This document shows positions 21,615-30,927 of a stretch of 64,000 bases of DNA, in pieces. The DNA comes from Cliona cf. orientalis (Eukaryota; Porifera; Demospongiae; Clionaida; Clionaidae). The stretch is taken from contig OZ005703.1 of the NCBI GenBank assembly GCA_963930775.1, positions 3,162,001-3,226,000 of the forward strand, given 5' to 3'. Made by a program: the position numbers and the translations under genes. How positions within the stretch are numbered: the stretch's first letter is position 1; each line of letters opens with the position of its first letter. The notes under the pieces are model-generated. The model was not told the origin of the DNA. It made no database searches and saw nothing but the letters and a program-made list of their open reading frames with translations.

Positions 21615-23198
21615 ATGGCTATGGTACCCAAGTCAAGTTCGCTTTTCAAGAAACGTTTCACACCAACTTGTAGAGTTAAATGGCTAAAAAATAAAGGAGC
21701 CATTTTAATCGTAGTTTGGAGCTACCTAACAACAACTGTCTTTCACTTACTCAAAGCTGACTATAGAGAAGGTAGCGGTTATCCTCGTGGAATCATACTG
21801 ATATCCACAGCTCTTCTCTATCCAGTAGGAGGCTGGATTGGCGACACTTGCTTTGGAAGGTACAAGGTCATTCGTTGCAGCATGTGGATCATGTGGATCA
21901 TTGCAATCCTATGTACAATAAATGAAATTTTGGCTGAGGTAATTACCAAGTACGAGGTTCACAGTGAAACCGTTGATCACATTCTGTATGTGATACTGGG
22001 TGTAGGTCTAGCAGGATTTCAGTCTAACATTATCCAACTGGGCATTGATCAACTCGCTGATGCCTCTGCATATGAAGTAACCTCCTTCATATCCTGGTAC
22101 ACTCTGACAACCTATGCCTGCTGGATCATCATTCACTACACTACCGATTGTATAACAGAAGAGCATATTCGGTTATGCTTTCAGTACTTAGTTATAGTAC
22201 TATGTCTCACTATTGCATTATGTTCAGATTTCCTCTTTCAACATGTACTTGTCAAAGAGCACATAGTTGGAAAACCACTTAGCTTAATAATGGGTGTTCT
22301 TAAGCAAACAATTAGAAATCGATGCTTAAAATATAGTATTCACAGTGAAGAAGAGCTCCCATCACGACTTGATGTGGCTAAGCATAGATATGGAGGATCT
22401 TTTACTGCTCTACAAGTTGAAAATGTTGGAATGTTTCTATGGATGCTCTCAGTCATTTCTGTGTGTGCAATAGTCTATGGTGCATTAACACCCATAGAAT
22501 TTGCAAAAGAGCATATAGCACGCCGTCTGTCATCACACAGTGACACAAGCCTTGGAAGCTGCTATGCAAACCTAACCAGCAGCTACAGTGACTATATCTT
22601 TGCTATAATGCTTCTACTCACCTATGAATTTGTCATATATCCCTTCTTCCACAGATGCCTTCCAAAAATAAGCATCATGACCACATTCCTGTATGGAACT
22701 GTATTTCTGTTTCTTCTTATCATTTCACTGTTGGGTATAGAAATCGCTGCATACATCAGTCAGTTGAATTTCAATGACACTACGCGATGTATCTATATAG
22801 ATGATCAATATTCCCTACCACTTGGTATTAGCAACACTTGGATGCTGATTCCGGGATTTCTAAGCGGTCTCTCTCTTCTTCTGCTTGTAATATCAGGATT
22901 TGAATTCATTTGGTCTCAAGCTCCTTCTACCATGAAAGGAATGATTCTTGGTTTGGCCTATGCATTTCTCGGCCTGTATACCTTAGTCCATGCAGCTATT
23001 TCTTCACCTTTTGTGTTCAAGAGTGATTTAATCAAGTGGAAACATACGCTGCTAACTTGCGGAATCTGGTATTTTCTAGTCGAGGGAGCAGTTGTGCTTA
23101 TTGTTCTTATCATAATCAGCACACTTGTCAGGCTACATAAGCTCAAGAGAAAGAAGGATACCGTCCTCTTTGACACATTCTTGGAGTCCAGTACATAA
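21615..23198 (+). CDS. Divergent POT/SLC15-like transporter 4
   Basis: 527 residues from the ATG at 21615 (MAMVPKSSSLFKKRF). An in-frame ATG exists at 21534, but the extra 27 residues match no paralogue. Motifs: VKWLKNKGAILIVVW at TM1, PVGGWIGDTCFGRYKVI after TM2 (Gly-Asp replaces Ala-Asp), GLAGFQSNIIQLGIDQL, YGGSFTALQVENVGMF and FIWSQAPSTMKGMILG. TM1 lacks the canonical ExxERFxYY motif. Basic C-terminal tail. Single exon like its relatives. Closest here to the minus-strand copy at 58646-60196 (both have FQSNIIQLGIDQL and WSQAP). Substrate unknown. Confidence 0.85.
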   Translation: MAMVPKSSSLFKKRFTPTCRVKWLKNKGAILIVVWSYLTTTVFHLLKADYREGSGYPRGIILISTALLYPVGGWIGDTCFGRYKVIRCSMWIMWIIAILCTINEILAEVITKYEVHSETVDHILYVILGVGLAGFQSNIIQLGIDQLADASAYEVTSFISWYTLTTYACWIIIHYTTDCITEEHIRLCFQYLVIVLCLTIALCSDFLFQHVLVKEHIVGKPLSLIMGVLKQTIRNRCLKYSIHSEEELPSRLDVAKHRYGGSFTALQVENVGMFLWMLSVISVCAIVYGALTPIEFAKEHIARRLSSHSDTSLGSCYANLTSSYSDYIFAIMLLLTYEFVIYPFFHRCLPKISIMTTFLYGTVFLFLLIISLLGIEIAAYISQLNFNDTTRCIYIDDQYSLPLGISNTWMLIPGFLSGLSLLLLVISGFEFIWSQAPSTMKGMILGLAYAFLGLYTLVHAAISSPFVFKSDLIKWKHTLLTCGIWYFLVEGAVVLIVLIIISTLVRLHKLKRKKDTVLFDTFLESST

Positions 23199-23499
23199 TT
23201 CTAAGGAACCATGCATGATCTTAGCTAACGCACTGGCAGTACTGTAAATTATACCTACTTTACATACATGATTGTACTATATGATCTGCTCTACACATAT
23301 AGCTAAACAACAAATTATAGATATCCACTACATTGTACACTGTTTGTTACAAGCACAAAGCAATTGAATAAATAGAAGAGTGAAGTATAGGGATGACAGT
23401 ATACAAACAACGATTACATTGTAGGGATATCCTGGTGAGACAAATTTGATTGTGTCCAGGGGTGAATACTGGTGCTCATGATTACTCATCAAAATTAAA

Positions 23500-23650
23500 T
23501 GTGTACTTTCTCTCAGATGCATGACCACTTCCCCTACCAAACGACCCGTGAACACAGGAAGAGTTTGGATGGATGGACGGACGGACAGACAAAAAGCACC
23601 AAACGATTGCCGTAACCCCTCCGTCTGTGCTTTGTGGCGAGGGTTAATTA
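23500..23650 (+). repeat. AACCCTC-family right-end fragment
   Basis: TACTTTCTCTCAGATGCATG..GGACGGACGGACAGAC..CTTTGTGGCGAGGGTTAATT matches the right end of 1581-2070. Confidence 0.6.
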
Positions 23651-24265
23651 TGGTGTTGTGGTGGATCGATGCTTTGCCCCTTAAGTTTTAGTAGCGTAGT
23701 TTTTGTCGATAGGGAACAAAGTTCGAGGCATGATGAATGCAAGTGGTCACATCAAAACTCAATGAGCTCTTCCTAATCCCGTACCAAAGAAATTTGTACA
23801 TTAGGGAATGTGAAATGGGTGGGCTAGCCCTCCACCTACCTTCATTTTTTGTGTGTCCCAGGTAAGCACCCATGGACACTTAAATAAAACACGCAATTTT
23901 GGCCCATATGGGCACTTACCCGGGATATAACTTCCATACGTTTGTATAGAAGCTGCTACATTGACCCCTTGAAACAAGCAATGGGTGCTTACCCAGAAGT
24001 GGGCGCTTGTTCAGGATACTACGGTATTATTATTATAGTGATTCCTATCAAGCTGGCACCCACGATACCTTAACATTAACATTTCTAGTACAAACATAGC
24101 CTTAAATGCAACTACTCTCCTCAAGATGCATAGCTACTGTTTGCATAACCATTTCAGATAGTAAAATACTTACCATTACTGTTTGCATAACTATTTCAAA
24201 TAGCCTAAAAACTTACCATACCTAGTAGCTACCTCAACAATGCAATGTGTATACAACGTTCCACT

Positions 24266-24820
24266 GAACGCATAGGAGTGCAGAACCCTCACCGCTACAT
24301 GCATGCATATAGCATGGCTCACTGTGTATAATACTGTGGATGCTCAATATCAGGAGTATTGAACTACATACCCTGCACCTGAACCAGGTACTGGTACTAT
24401 TGACTACATACCTGCACCTAAATAGGGTTCTGGTACTGCTCTCAGTGATCTAAGTGTTGGAGGAGGCACCTGCCATGGCTATGTCACTATCTAATATAAG
24501 CTGAAAGCCTCTGTGACCTACTTCAACTGAATTATGCACTTGAGAGCCACTGCCTGTTTACACTGTCACTGCACTACAGAATGGCAATCAGTCATATAGT
24601 TGAGGTAGGTGCCATGTATAAAACACAGACTGGCAAGCTGCACACTACCATATATTCCACTAGACATGACCACTGCCACGTATATCTAGAATGCGTATAC
24701 TTGCTCTATGATGACCCTTACCATTAATTTTAACAAAGGAGGGTTGTGACAGACGGACGGATGGACAAAAATCGCCAAACAATCGCAGTAACCCTCTGCC
24801 TACACTTTGCGGCGAGGGTT
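24266..24820 (+). mobile_element. AACCCTC-family MITE-like element, longest plus copy
   Basis: Complete from GGAGTGCAGAACCCTCACCG to CACTTTGCGGCGAGGGTT. It includes an internal partial duplication of the GAACTACATACCCTGCACCT block. Non-coding. Confidence 0.65.
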
Positions 24821-25430
24821 ATATGTTGTCAATAACTGTTTATTATGATTCTGAAACTTTCATTAAGCCAGGCACTATGGTATGAGTGCACATGCATATC
24901 AGCAGATGCAGATTTTAATACTCCGACTGGAGAAGATGCCCAGTTAAGCATTTCTGAGTATAGCTACTTGGTTGATGGAGAAACCGAAGTAGCTGCTATG
25001 TTTACGATGGTGAACAGCTTAGCCCTAAGCATCCATAATGATATTAGTTAATACTGTAACTCTCATAATACTTCAATATGTTACCCCTAAAAAATACAGG
25101 TAAGCATTAAAATGTGTGTTGACGTCGACCCTTTAACTATTTCCAGTTTTGTTCCTGTTTCCCATTCCAGGTTTCATAACATACTACTGAACATAAGAGA
25201 GTAACCATAAACAGCTCATGATATTGGAGATTATACATACATAGTATGTATTGGCAAGAGTATTGGTGATGGCCAAAAGCTAACAGTCTCCCGGGAAAGA
25301 ATTCATGCACAGATGTTTGTAACTCACCAATATAATTTTGGGTACTTGTATTACACACAAAGAATAAATAATATTATGTGGAAGTCGTTATATAGATACC
25401 TTGGATTCGAACATAATATTATTATTATGG

Positions 25431-25714
25431 TACTGTCACGCTGTCAACGGTTCCCCTAAAATGTGGTCCCCCCAGACTGTCCACTGCGCCATATTTGGTC
25501 CCCCCAGGACAAATCCTGGAGACTAACCCTGCCATACAGACCCTGGAGTCTAACCCTGCCATACAAACCTTTGAGACTAACCCCGCTAACCATTTATACC
25601 TGAAACCCAGCCCCTAACCCTCTCGTAAATGGCAGGGGGACTATGCATAGTTGCTATGGACATTCCAGGGGGACCGCTTTCAGGGGGACCACTTATACAT
25701 GTAGTATGACAGTA
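25431..25714. mobile_element. MITE with TACTGTCA ends and internal tandem repeats
   Basis: Ends TACTGTCACGCTGTC... and ...AGTATGACAGTA are inverted repeats. GGTCCCCC motifs point inward from both sides. The interior has three imperfect units of about 29 bp built on AGACTAACCCTGCCATACA (about 25520-25585). No coding capacity. Confidence 0.7.
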
Positions 25715-26128
25715 CATACGTGAGCATCCATGCATGCACCTACAGTTAAAGTCATCCAATCATACCATGGCCCAATCTGAAAGATAAATATTATGAAAAC
25801 AACTACGAATAAAGACAGTACAAACGTATCGATGATTATTTTGCAGAAGGATTTCTCTTAAGAGCGGGCAAATAAATTCAAGGGAACCCCATAAGGCCAA
25901 TATACAAGAGGAATAAAAGGAAATATCACAGAAACTACAACTTGTTAAACACATAGCAATGCATAGTTTTGATTGAGTACAATGCTAAATATAGATAGCT
26001 AGGTCCCAAGCCAAAACTTCAGTATCCTCTTGATTCAGTGCATACATGTAACAAAAGTGATACCGAATATAACGAGTATAGTGTTATTAGACATTGGAGG
26101 TAACCTTCACTATTAGAGAAGAGTAGCC

Positions 26129-27664
26129 ATGGGTTATAAACCAGTTTATAGAGTGAGATGGCTAAAAAACAAAGCAGCAATTCTGATCATTATCTGGACT
26201 TACCTTGTAACTACAGTTTATCATCTACTTAGAAGTGGCTATATCAGTCGCCCACAACACAATTATAGCATCTCAGTGATGGGAATCACGCTGATAGCAG
26301 CAGCCTTGCTGTACCCAGTTGGAGGTTGGTTGGCAGACACACACTTTGGTAGATACAAAACTATTCAGTTCAGCATGTGGGTGATGTGGATTACTACTCT
26401 CCTTATGACAGTGAATGAACTGGTAGCTGATGGGAACGCTTTCAGCAGCAGCCATATCTATCTGGCAATTAGGTACACTCTTTCTCTGATACTTGCCATG
26501 GGGCTTGGTGGTTTTCTATCAAACATAGTGCAGCTAGGTATAGATCAACTCACAGATGCATCAACCACTGAAATAACATCCTTTATTACGTGGTATACCC
26601 TGATGCCATATATCAGTGGAGTCACACTACAGTATGCCACATACTGCACCGTCAGTTCATTTTATGTCAGAACCTTTGCAGTAACACTATTCCTGTCAGT
26701 AGCTTTGTGTTTAGATGGTCTATTCAACCACTGGCTAATCAAAGAATGTGCAAATCGAACATCATTGAATTTAGTCTATAAAGTAGTTAAATTTCTGATC
26801 AAGTACAGGCATGGCGATAGTGTATCTCGATTTGATGCAGCAAAACATATGTATGGTGGACCGTTCACAAATCAACAAGTTGAAGATGTAAAGTCAATTC
26901 TACATATCATACTTTTGATTGCAGTATGCACAACAGTGACAGGCGGAATAACACCAATTGAATATGCAACAGAAAAGCTTCAGCATACAATGCAGGGATG
27001 GTCACACAAACATGGGATCATTGATTGCTATGAGAGTCTAAGCATATGGTACAATGACTATTGGTTCGTTATTGTTCTGGTAACCCTGTACGAATTCATC
27101 ATATACCCACTACACATCAGGTGCTTTGCCAAAATTAAGATCACTAGCAGATTCCTCCTAGGGACAGTGCTATTTTTGCTTCATATCCTAGCATTGCTTA
27201 TCATAGAAATTACTACATCTTATTCTGGAGAGACAAAAGCTAACACAGACAGCACCAAGTGTATCTTTACAACTGATGATAAGAATGAGATGACATTAGT
27301 AAACTACAAGTGGTTACTTGCTCCAGGTTTTATGAGAGGCCTCTCTATTTTTCTATTTTTTACGTCAGCAATTGAATTTATTTGGGCCCAAACACCACAC
27401 TACATGACTGGACTGGCTCTCGGAACTATGTATGCATTTGTAGGCCTAAACACTACCATTCAGGCAGTAATAGCATCCCCGTTCCTCTTCTTTAAGACCC
27501 CATGGAGAAATGTCCCTCTAACATGTGGGATTTGGTACTTCCTTCTCCAAGGAGCACTTGTGGCTATGTTCATGACAGTGGGCATTGTCATGGTCAGCAA
27601 ATACAAGGGCAGAGAAAGAAATGACTCATCACTTAAGTCATACACAGAATCTGTGAACAACTAA
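26129..27664 (+). CDS. Divergent POT/SLC15-like transporter 5
   Basis: 511 residues, single exon, start GCCATGGGT. It has the shortest N-terminus of the set (MGYKPVYRVRWLKNKAAIL). Motifs: PVGGWLADTHFGRYKTI after TM2, GLGGFLSNIVQLGIDQL, YGGPFTNQQVEDVKSI in the central loop, and IEFIWAQTPHYMTGLALG where the family usually has APxSMK. Here the Ser is Tyr and the Lys is Thr, the most altered version among the six. No ExxERFxYY in TM1. About 12 membrane segments can be drawn. Function as a solute carrier is inferred from family only. Confidence 0.83.
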   Translation: MGYKPVYRVRWLKNKAAILIIIWTYLVTTVYHLLRSGYISRPQHNYSISVMGITLIAAALLYPVGGWLADTHFGRYKTIQFSMWVMWITTLLMTVNELVADGNAFSSSHIYLAIRYTLSLILAMGLGGFLSNIVQLGIDQLTDASTTEITSFITWYTLMPYISGVTLQYATYCTVSSFYVRTFAVTLFLSVALCLDGLFNHWLIKECANRTSLNLVYKVVKFLIKYRHGDSVSRFDAAKHMYGGPFTNQQVEDVKSILHIILLIAVCTTVTGGITPIEYATEKLQHTMQGWSHKHGIIDCYESLSIWYNDYWFVIVLVTLYEFIIYPLHIRCFAKIKITSRFLLGTVLFLLHILALLIIEITTSYSGETKANTDSTKCIFTTDDKNEMTLVNYKWLLAPGFMRGLSIFLFFTSAIEFIWAQTPHYMTGLALGTMYAFVGLNTTIQAVIASPFLFFKTPWRNVPLTCGIWYFLLQGALVAMFMTVGIVMVSKYKGRERNDSSLKSYTESVNN

Positions 27665-28181
27665 GTGTCATGATAATTTTGAGTATAATAATATTATACA
27701 TAGTGGTATGCTCATAGCAGCTAATATACTTTTGTTAGTCTTTAAATTAGTTACTTGTGTGCGCACCTCACTTATTCTTTAATACACCTAGCATAGGACT
27801 ATGAAATCATCACTGTTTACTTTCACTCTGCCACTAAAATTACTATAATATCAGCATAATAATACTTAATATTATGATGATTAAAAACACCTCTAAGTGA
27901 TTGAAAACAATAAGGTACATTTTATGTTTGTCACAAGAGAGTACACCATAACAGAAGTGAGATACAGACCACCTCAGAGTCTATACTACAGACCATAGCG
28001 AAGTATGTGCCCCAATTATTGATTTGCTATCTCTGAGAGAGACAACTTTATCAAAGCAATTATCACAAATTCCCTGTATACTATGCCAGTTACATCAAGA
28101 TAGCATTTATACATTGATCATCAGTATTACTTCTTTAATTGGCCCAATCATAATTAAAGCAAAAACCTGTCTTTGAATGTC
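27665..28181. other. Intergenic, nothing recognised
   Basis: AT-rich spacer between convergent genes (transporter 5 and the MsrB gene). No repeat or gene was seen. Confidence 0.5.
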
Positions 28182-29573
28182 CTAAGTAGTAGCAACATCT
28201 TCTTTAAAATTCACCGAGAGAGAATTAATGCAGTATCGGATACCAGTGTCTCGTTTAGGACCATCTTCAAACACATGGCCTAGATGACCCCCACACTGAG
28301 AGAGGGAAGAGAGAGAGAGACAAAAGAGTAGTCAGCAGAGTGAATGGAGAAGGATAGTAACATGTGCTACTCATGGTGTTTGAGGTTCACAAACCTTGCC
28401 GCAAGCCACTTCTATCCTGACTCTGCCCTGATTAGCAAGAGAGTCATCTCTGATCCGAACAACACTACTCCCACTCACCACATCAGAGAAGGAAAGCCAC
28501 CCTTAGTAGTATGATTTTGTGTACATATAATATTATTATGATGTGTGAGTATGTGCGTTAGATTTGGCGATGCACATGCATGTACCGTACTTAATCTAAT
28601 ACAACGCATGGAAATTTTTCAATTTTGAAAAAATGAGCGTTTTTCTGGTAAAGATCGTCAATTGCTCCATGTATAAATGTTATGAGAATTCATAAATTTC
28701 AAGGAATCTTAAGTGAAATCATCAACACTGTAATTCGCGAATATTTCGTGCGTTTAATTTTCACATTAGCCAGGCTGTCCGAAAATATTTTAACAATGAA
28801 ATTTTCGCGATTTATGGTAGTTTCCAACAACAAGGTATAACTAGAGCTCTCTCGAGCACAAAACCCTCGGCGCGCTGCATGGCATTAGCTACACGCTTCA
28901 ACAGTAGCATGCAGAAAAGGGCCGGGGTAGCTAAAGGGCTGGGGCCAGGGCGAGATAGGGATGAGGCTAATGTTATACTTGCACAGCAATGTTATTCAAG
29001 ACGGTTCAACAGCTCATAGCAGCAACAACCCTAGCGTGTTGTATCGAACTCCACACTGTGGTGTCGACGTCAACTCAACCTTCCTCACTGTAGCCTAACC
29101 TCCAATTCTTGGGGACTTAGCTAGCTACATCTTAGCTTAAAGGACTAGCTATGATGCAAAACCTTGGAACAAGAGTGAACAATATTGTAATGCAGCATGT
29201 CCAATATTATCACAGCTCATTTGGTTTCAAGCACTGAAATTCCATGCATGCATAGCTACAAGCCAGAGAGTCAAAGGGTACCACAAGAATACAGGCAGCT
29301 AAGTCTTAGAATTGAAAAGAAGCCACGATCGTCAAAAGCTCACTGGTGGACTGAGCGGCGGGATTGATGCAACCGCGCATGCGCTGAGGGTTATAGACAT
29401 ACATACCGTATATAGCGCGCAACTTAGCTCGGGCAAAGTCAAGAAGCTTAGAAACTGGCAAACAAAGCGTTTTCGGAGAAATCCACACAAATCATGAATT
29501 GGAAACGCCATAAGGAACCTTGCAACACCGCAAATTGGACTCGCAAACGAGGTATGTAGCAGCTAGCGTGGTA

Positions 29574-29611
<38 letters not shown>

Positions 29612-30927
29612 CAACTACAGTAACCCTCGTGCATGCGCCGAGGGTTAATAATAATTCTACATGACTTACCACATCCAGAATCATATTTCTTTTCGGTCCT
29701 ATGTACAGTAACAAAGTAAAATTAAACTCTACAGTTCTTTTCAAATATTGTTTACTTGAACAGTGGAGATCCACACACAACACATGAGAATGTTCCATCT
29801 TCAGTGACACTGAGGTACTCCCCCTTCCACCGCCTAACATCAACAATAAGTTGTTGCTCAACAAATCATGCACAATAACAAAGTCAACAGAAAAGATACA
29901 GTGTAATGCAAATTTGTAGTTGAGGTTTAATTTGGTAAGTTGGAAAATTATTTTATGCTCACCAAACTAACATTACATCAAAAATTGCCACATCCATGCC
30001 ATAGGCGCTCTAATTACATGTCCATTAATACCACACATCCAGGGTAAGCACCTATGGCCACTCTATTACAATTAACGATCTTTCACTACTCTGGGTACTT
30101 ACCTTGTGCTGAATTCTATTTAAAATTAGTGGGCAGAGTCACTGTACAATCACAATCATTATGAGCACAAGGTAGTCATCTCTTTCGTTAAAATTTGTAT
30201 AGAAGCTTCTTATAGAAAATTTGCAACTCTACTGTTTGTTTGTTGCAGGTTGAGGATTAATCTAATTATCAACTATGCCATTGGCTTTATGTACATGATA
30301 GGTTTGTTACCTACATGTAGGTGGAACATATCCTTCGGTGCAAGTGCTCTTTAACTTGCCATACATGGCTATAGCTTCCCCAGGAGGGGAGGTGGGGGGG
30401 GGGGGGGAGGGGGGGGGCTCTCCATTAAATTTATTGTAGCTAGAACAAATTACCTAGTACTATTATGCCATCCATTTTCCCAACTAGTATACATACTGAA
30501 TAGCCGGAAATTTTGGTGGGGAATTAAATTTGGCAGTTTGGTAGTCTATGTTACAATCGCAAAATTAAAATCCGCCAAAATTTCCTACTCGGATATATAC
30601 GTATGGCGATCCCGTACCGAACTACCAAATTTAAATATTCTTGCAATAGTAATTTGGGCTCGACTCAACCGCCAAATTTAATTCCCGCCAATATTTCCGG
30701 CTATATGGTATGCTCACTATAATTATTTTTGTAATCTACCTTTCTGTCCCTCCCTCCTGTGTGACCATGTACTGCTCTGGAGTCAGCTTGCTCCGCAGCT
30801 CATCCTCACTGAATATTACCTACATGTATAATTAATGATAGGCGACAGTGACAATCATATACTACAGAAACAACGTAGTGTTGCTGTACCTCTGGTGTTG
30901 GACGTTCCTGGAAGACTGGCTGTCCAT
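28182..30927 (-). CDS. msrB: Methionine-R-sulfoxide reductase B
   Basis: Reduces methionine-R-sulfoxide residues in proteins. Six exons on the minus strand: 30927-30890, 30808-30740, 29833-29756, 29698-29670, 28501-28395, 28295-28182. They have GT-AG introns and continuous phase and give 144 residues with stop TAG. The N-terminus [12 protein letters not shown] has no obvious targeting signal. Family motifs in order: [16 protein letters not shown], the zinc pair CVVC, YDSGCGWLSFSD, the second zinc pair CGKC followed by [12 protein letters not shown], and RYCINS with the catalytic Cys. It is a Cys, not selenocysteine, form. No long single reading frame covers it because exons are 29-114 nt. Introns 2 and 4 carry inverted-repeat elements. 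All motifs are intact, so it is probably functional. Confidence 0.9.
28560..28720. repeat. Dispersed repeat, also at 47990-48130 inverted
   Basis: GGAAATTTTTCAATTTTGAA, GACGATC/GATCGTC and AATCTAATACAACG blocks occur at 28560-28720 and, reverse complemented, at about 47990-48130. The first copy is in MsrB intron 4 and the second in an intron of the large ADAM-type gene. Confidence 0.55.
28842..29652 (+). mobile_element. CCCTCGGCGC-family element, copy 2, in MsrB intron 4
   Basis: Opens TAACTAGAGCTCTCTCGAGC..CCCTCGGCGCG and closes CGTGCATGCGCCGAGGGTT. Blocks are shared with 4587-5200. Its right end lies about 18 bp from MsrB exon 4 (29670-29698). Contains a (GACA)n microsatellite at about 29574-29608. 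Confidence 0.6.
30499..30706. mobile_element. Short inverted-repeat element in MsrB intron 2
   Basis: TAGCCGGAAATTTTGGTGGG.. at the left is mirrored by ..CCCGCCAATATTTCCGGCTA at the right, giving arms of about 34 bp with mismatches. About 200 bp long and non-coding. Confidence 0.7.

Larger units (their letters stand above)
23199..26128. other. Intergenic with three repeat elements
   Basis: No gene is supported. The short frames at 24845-25051 and 25137-25358 have no recognisable motifs. Repeats at 23500-23650, 24266-24820 and 25431-25714 are listed separately. Confidence 0.6.

Noticed and set aside
24845..25051. 68-residue open frame after a repeat element
   Set aside because: No start context, motif or paralogue support.
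29574..29608. GACA tandem run considered as a CRISPR-like array
   Set aside because: It is a simple 4-bp microsatellite inside a mobile element.
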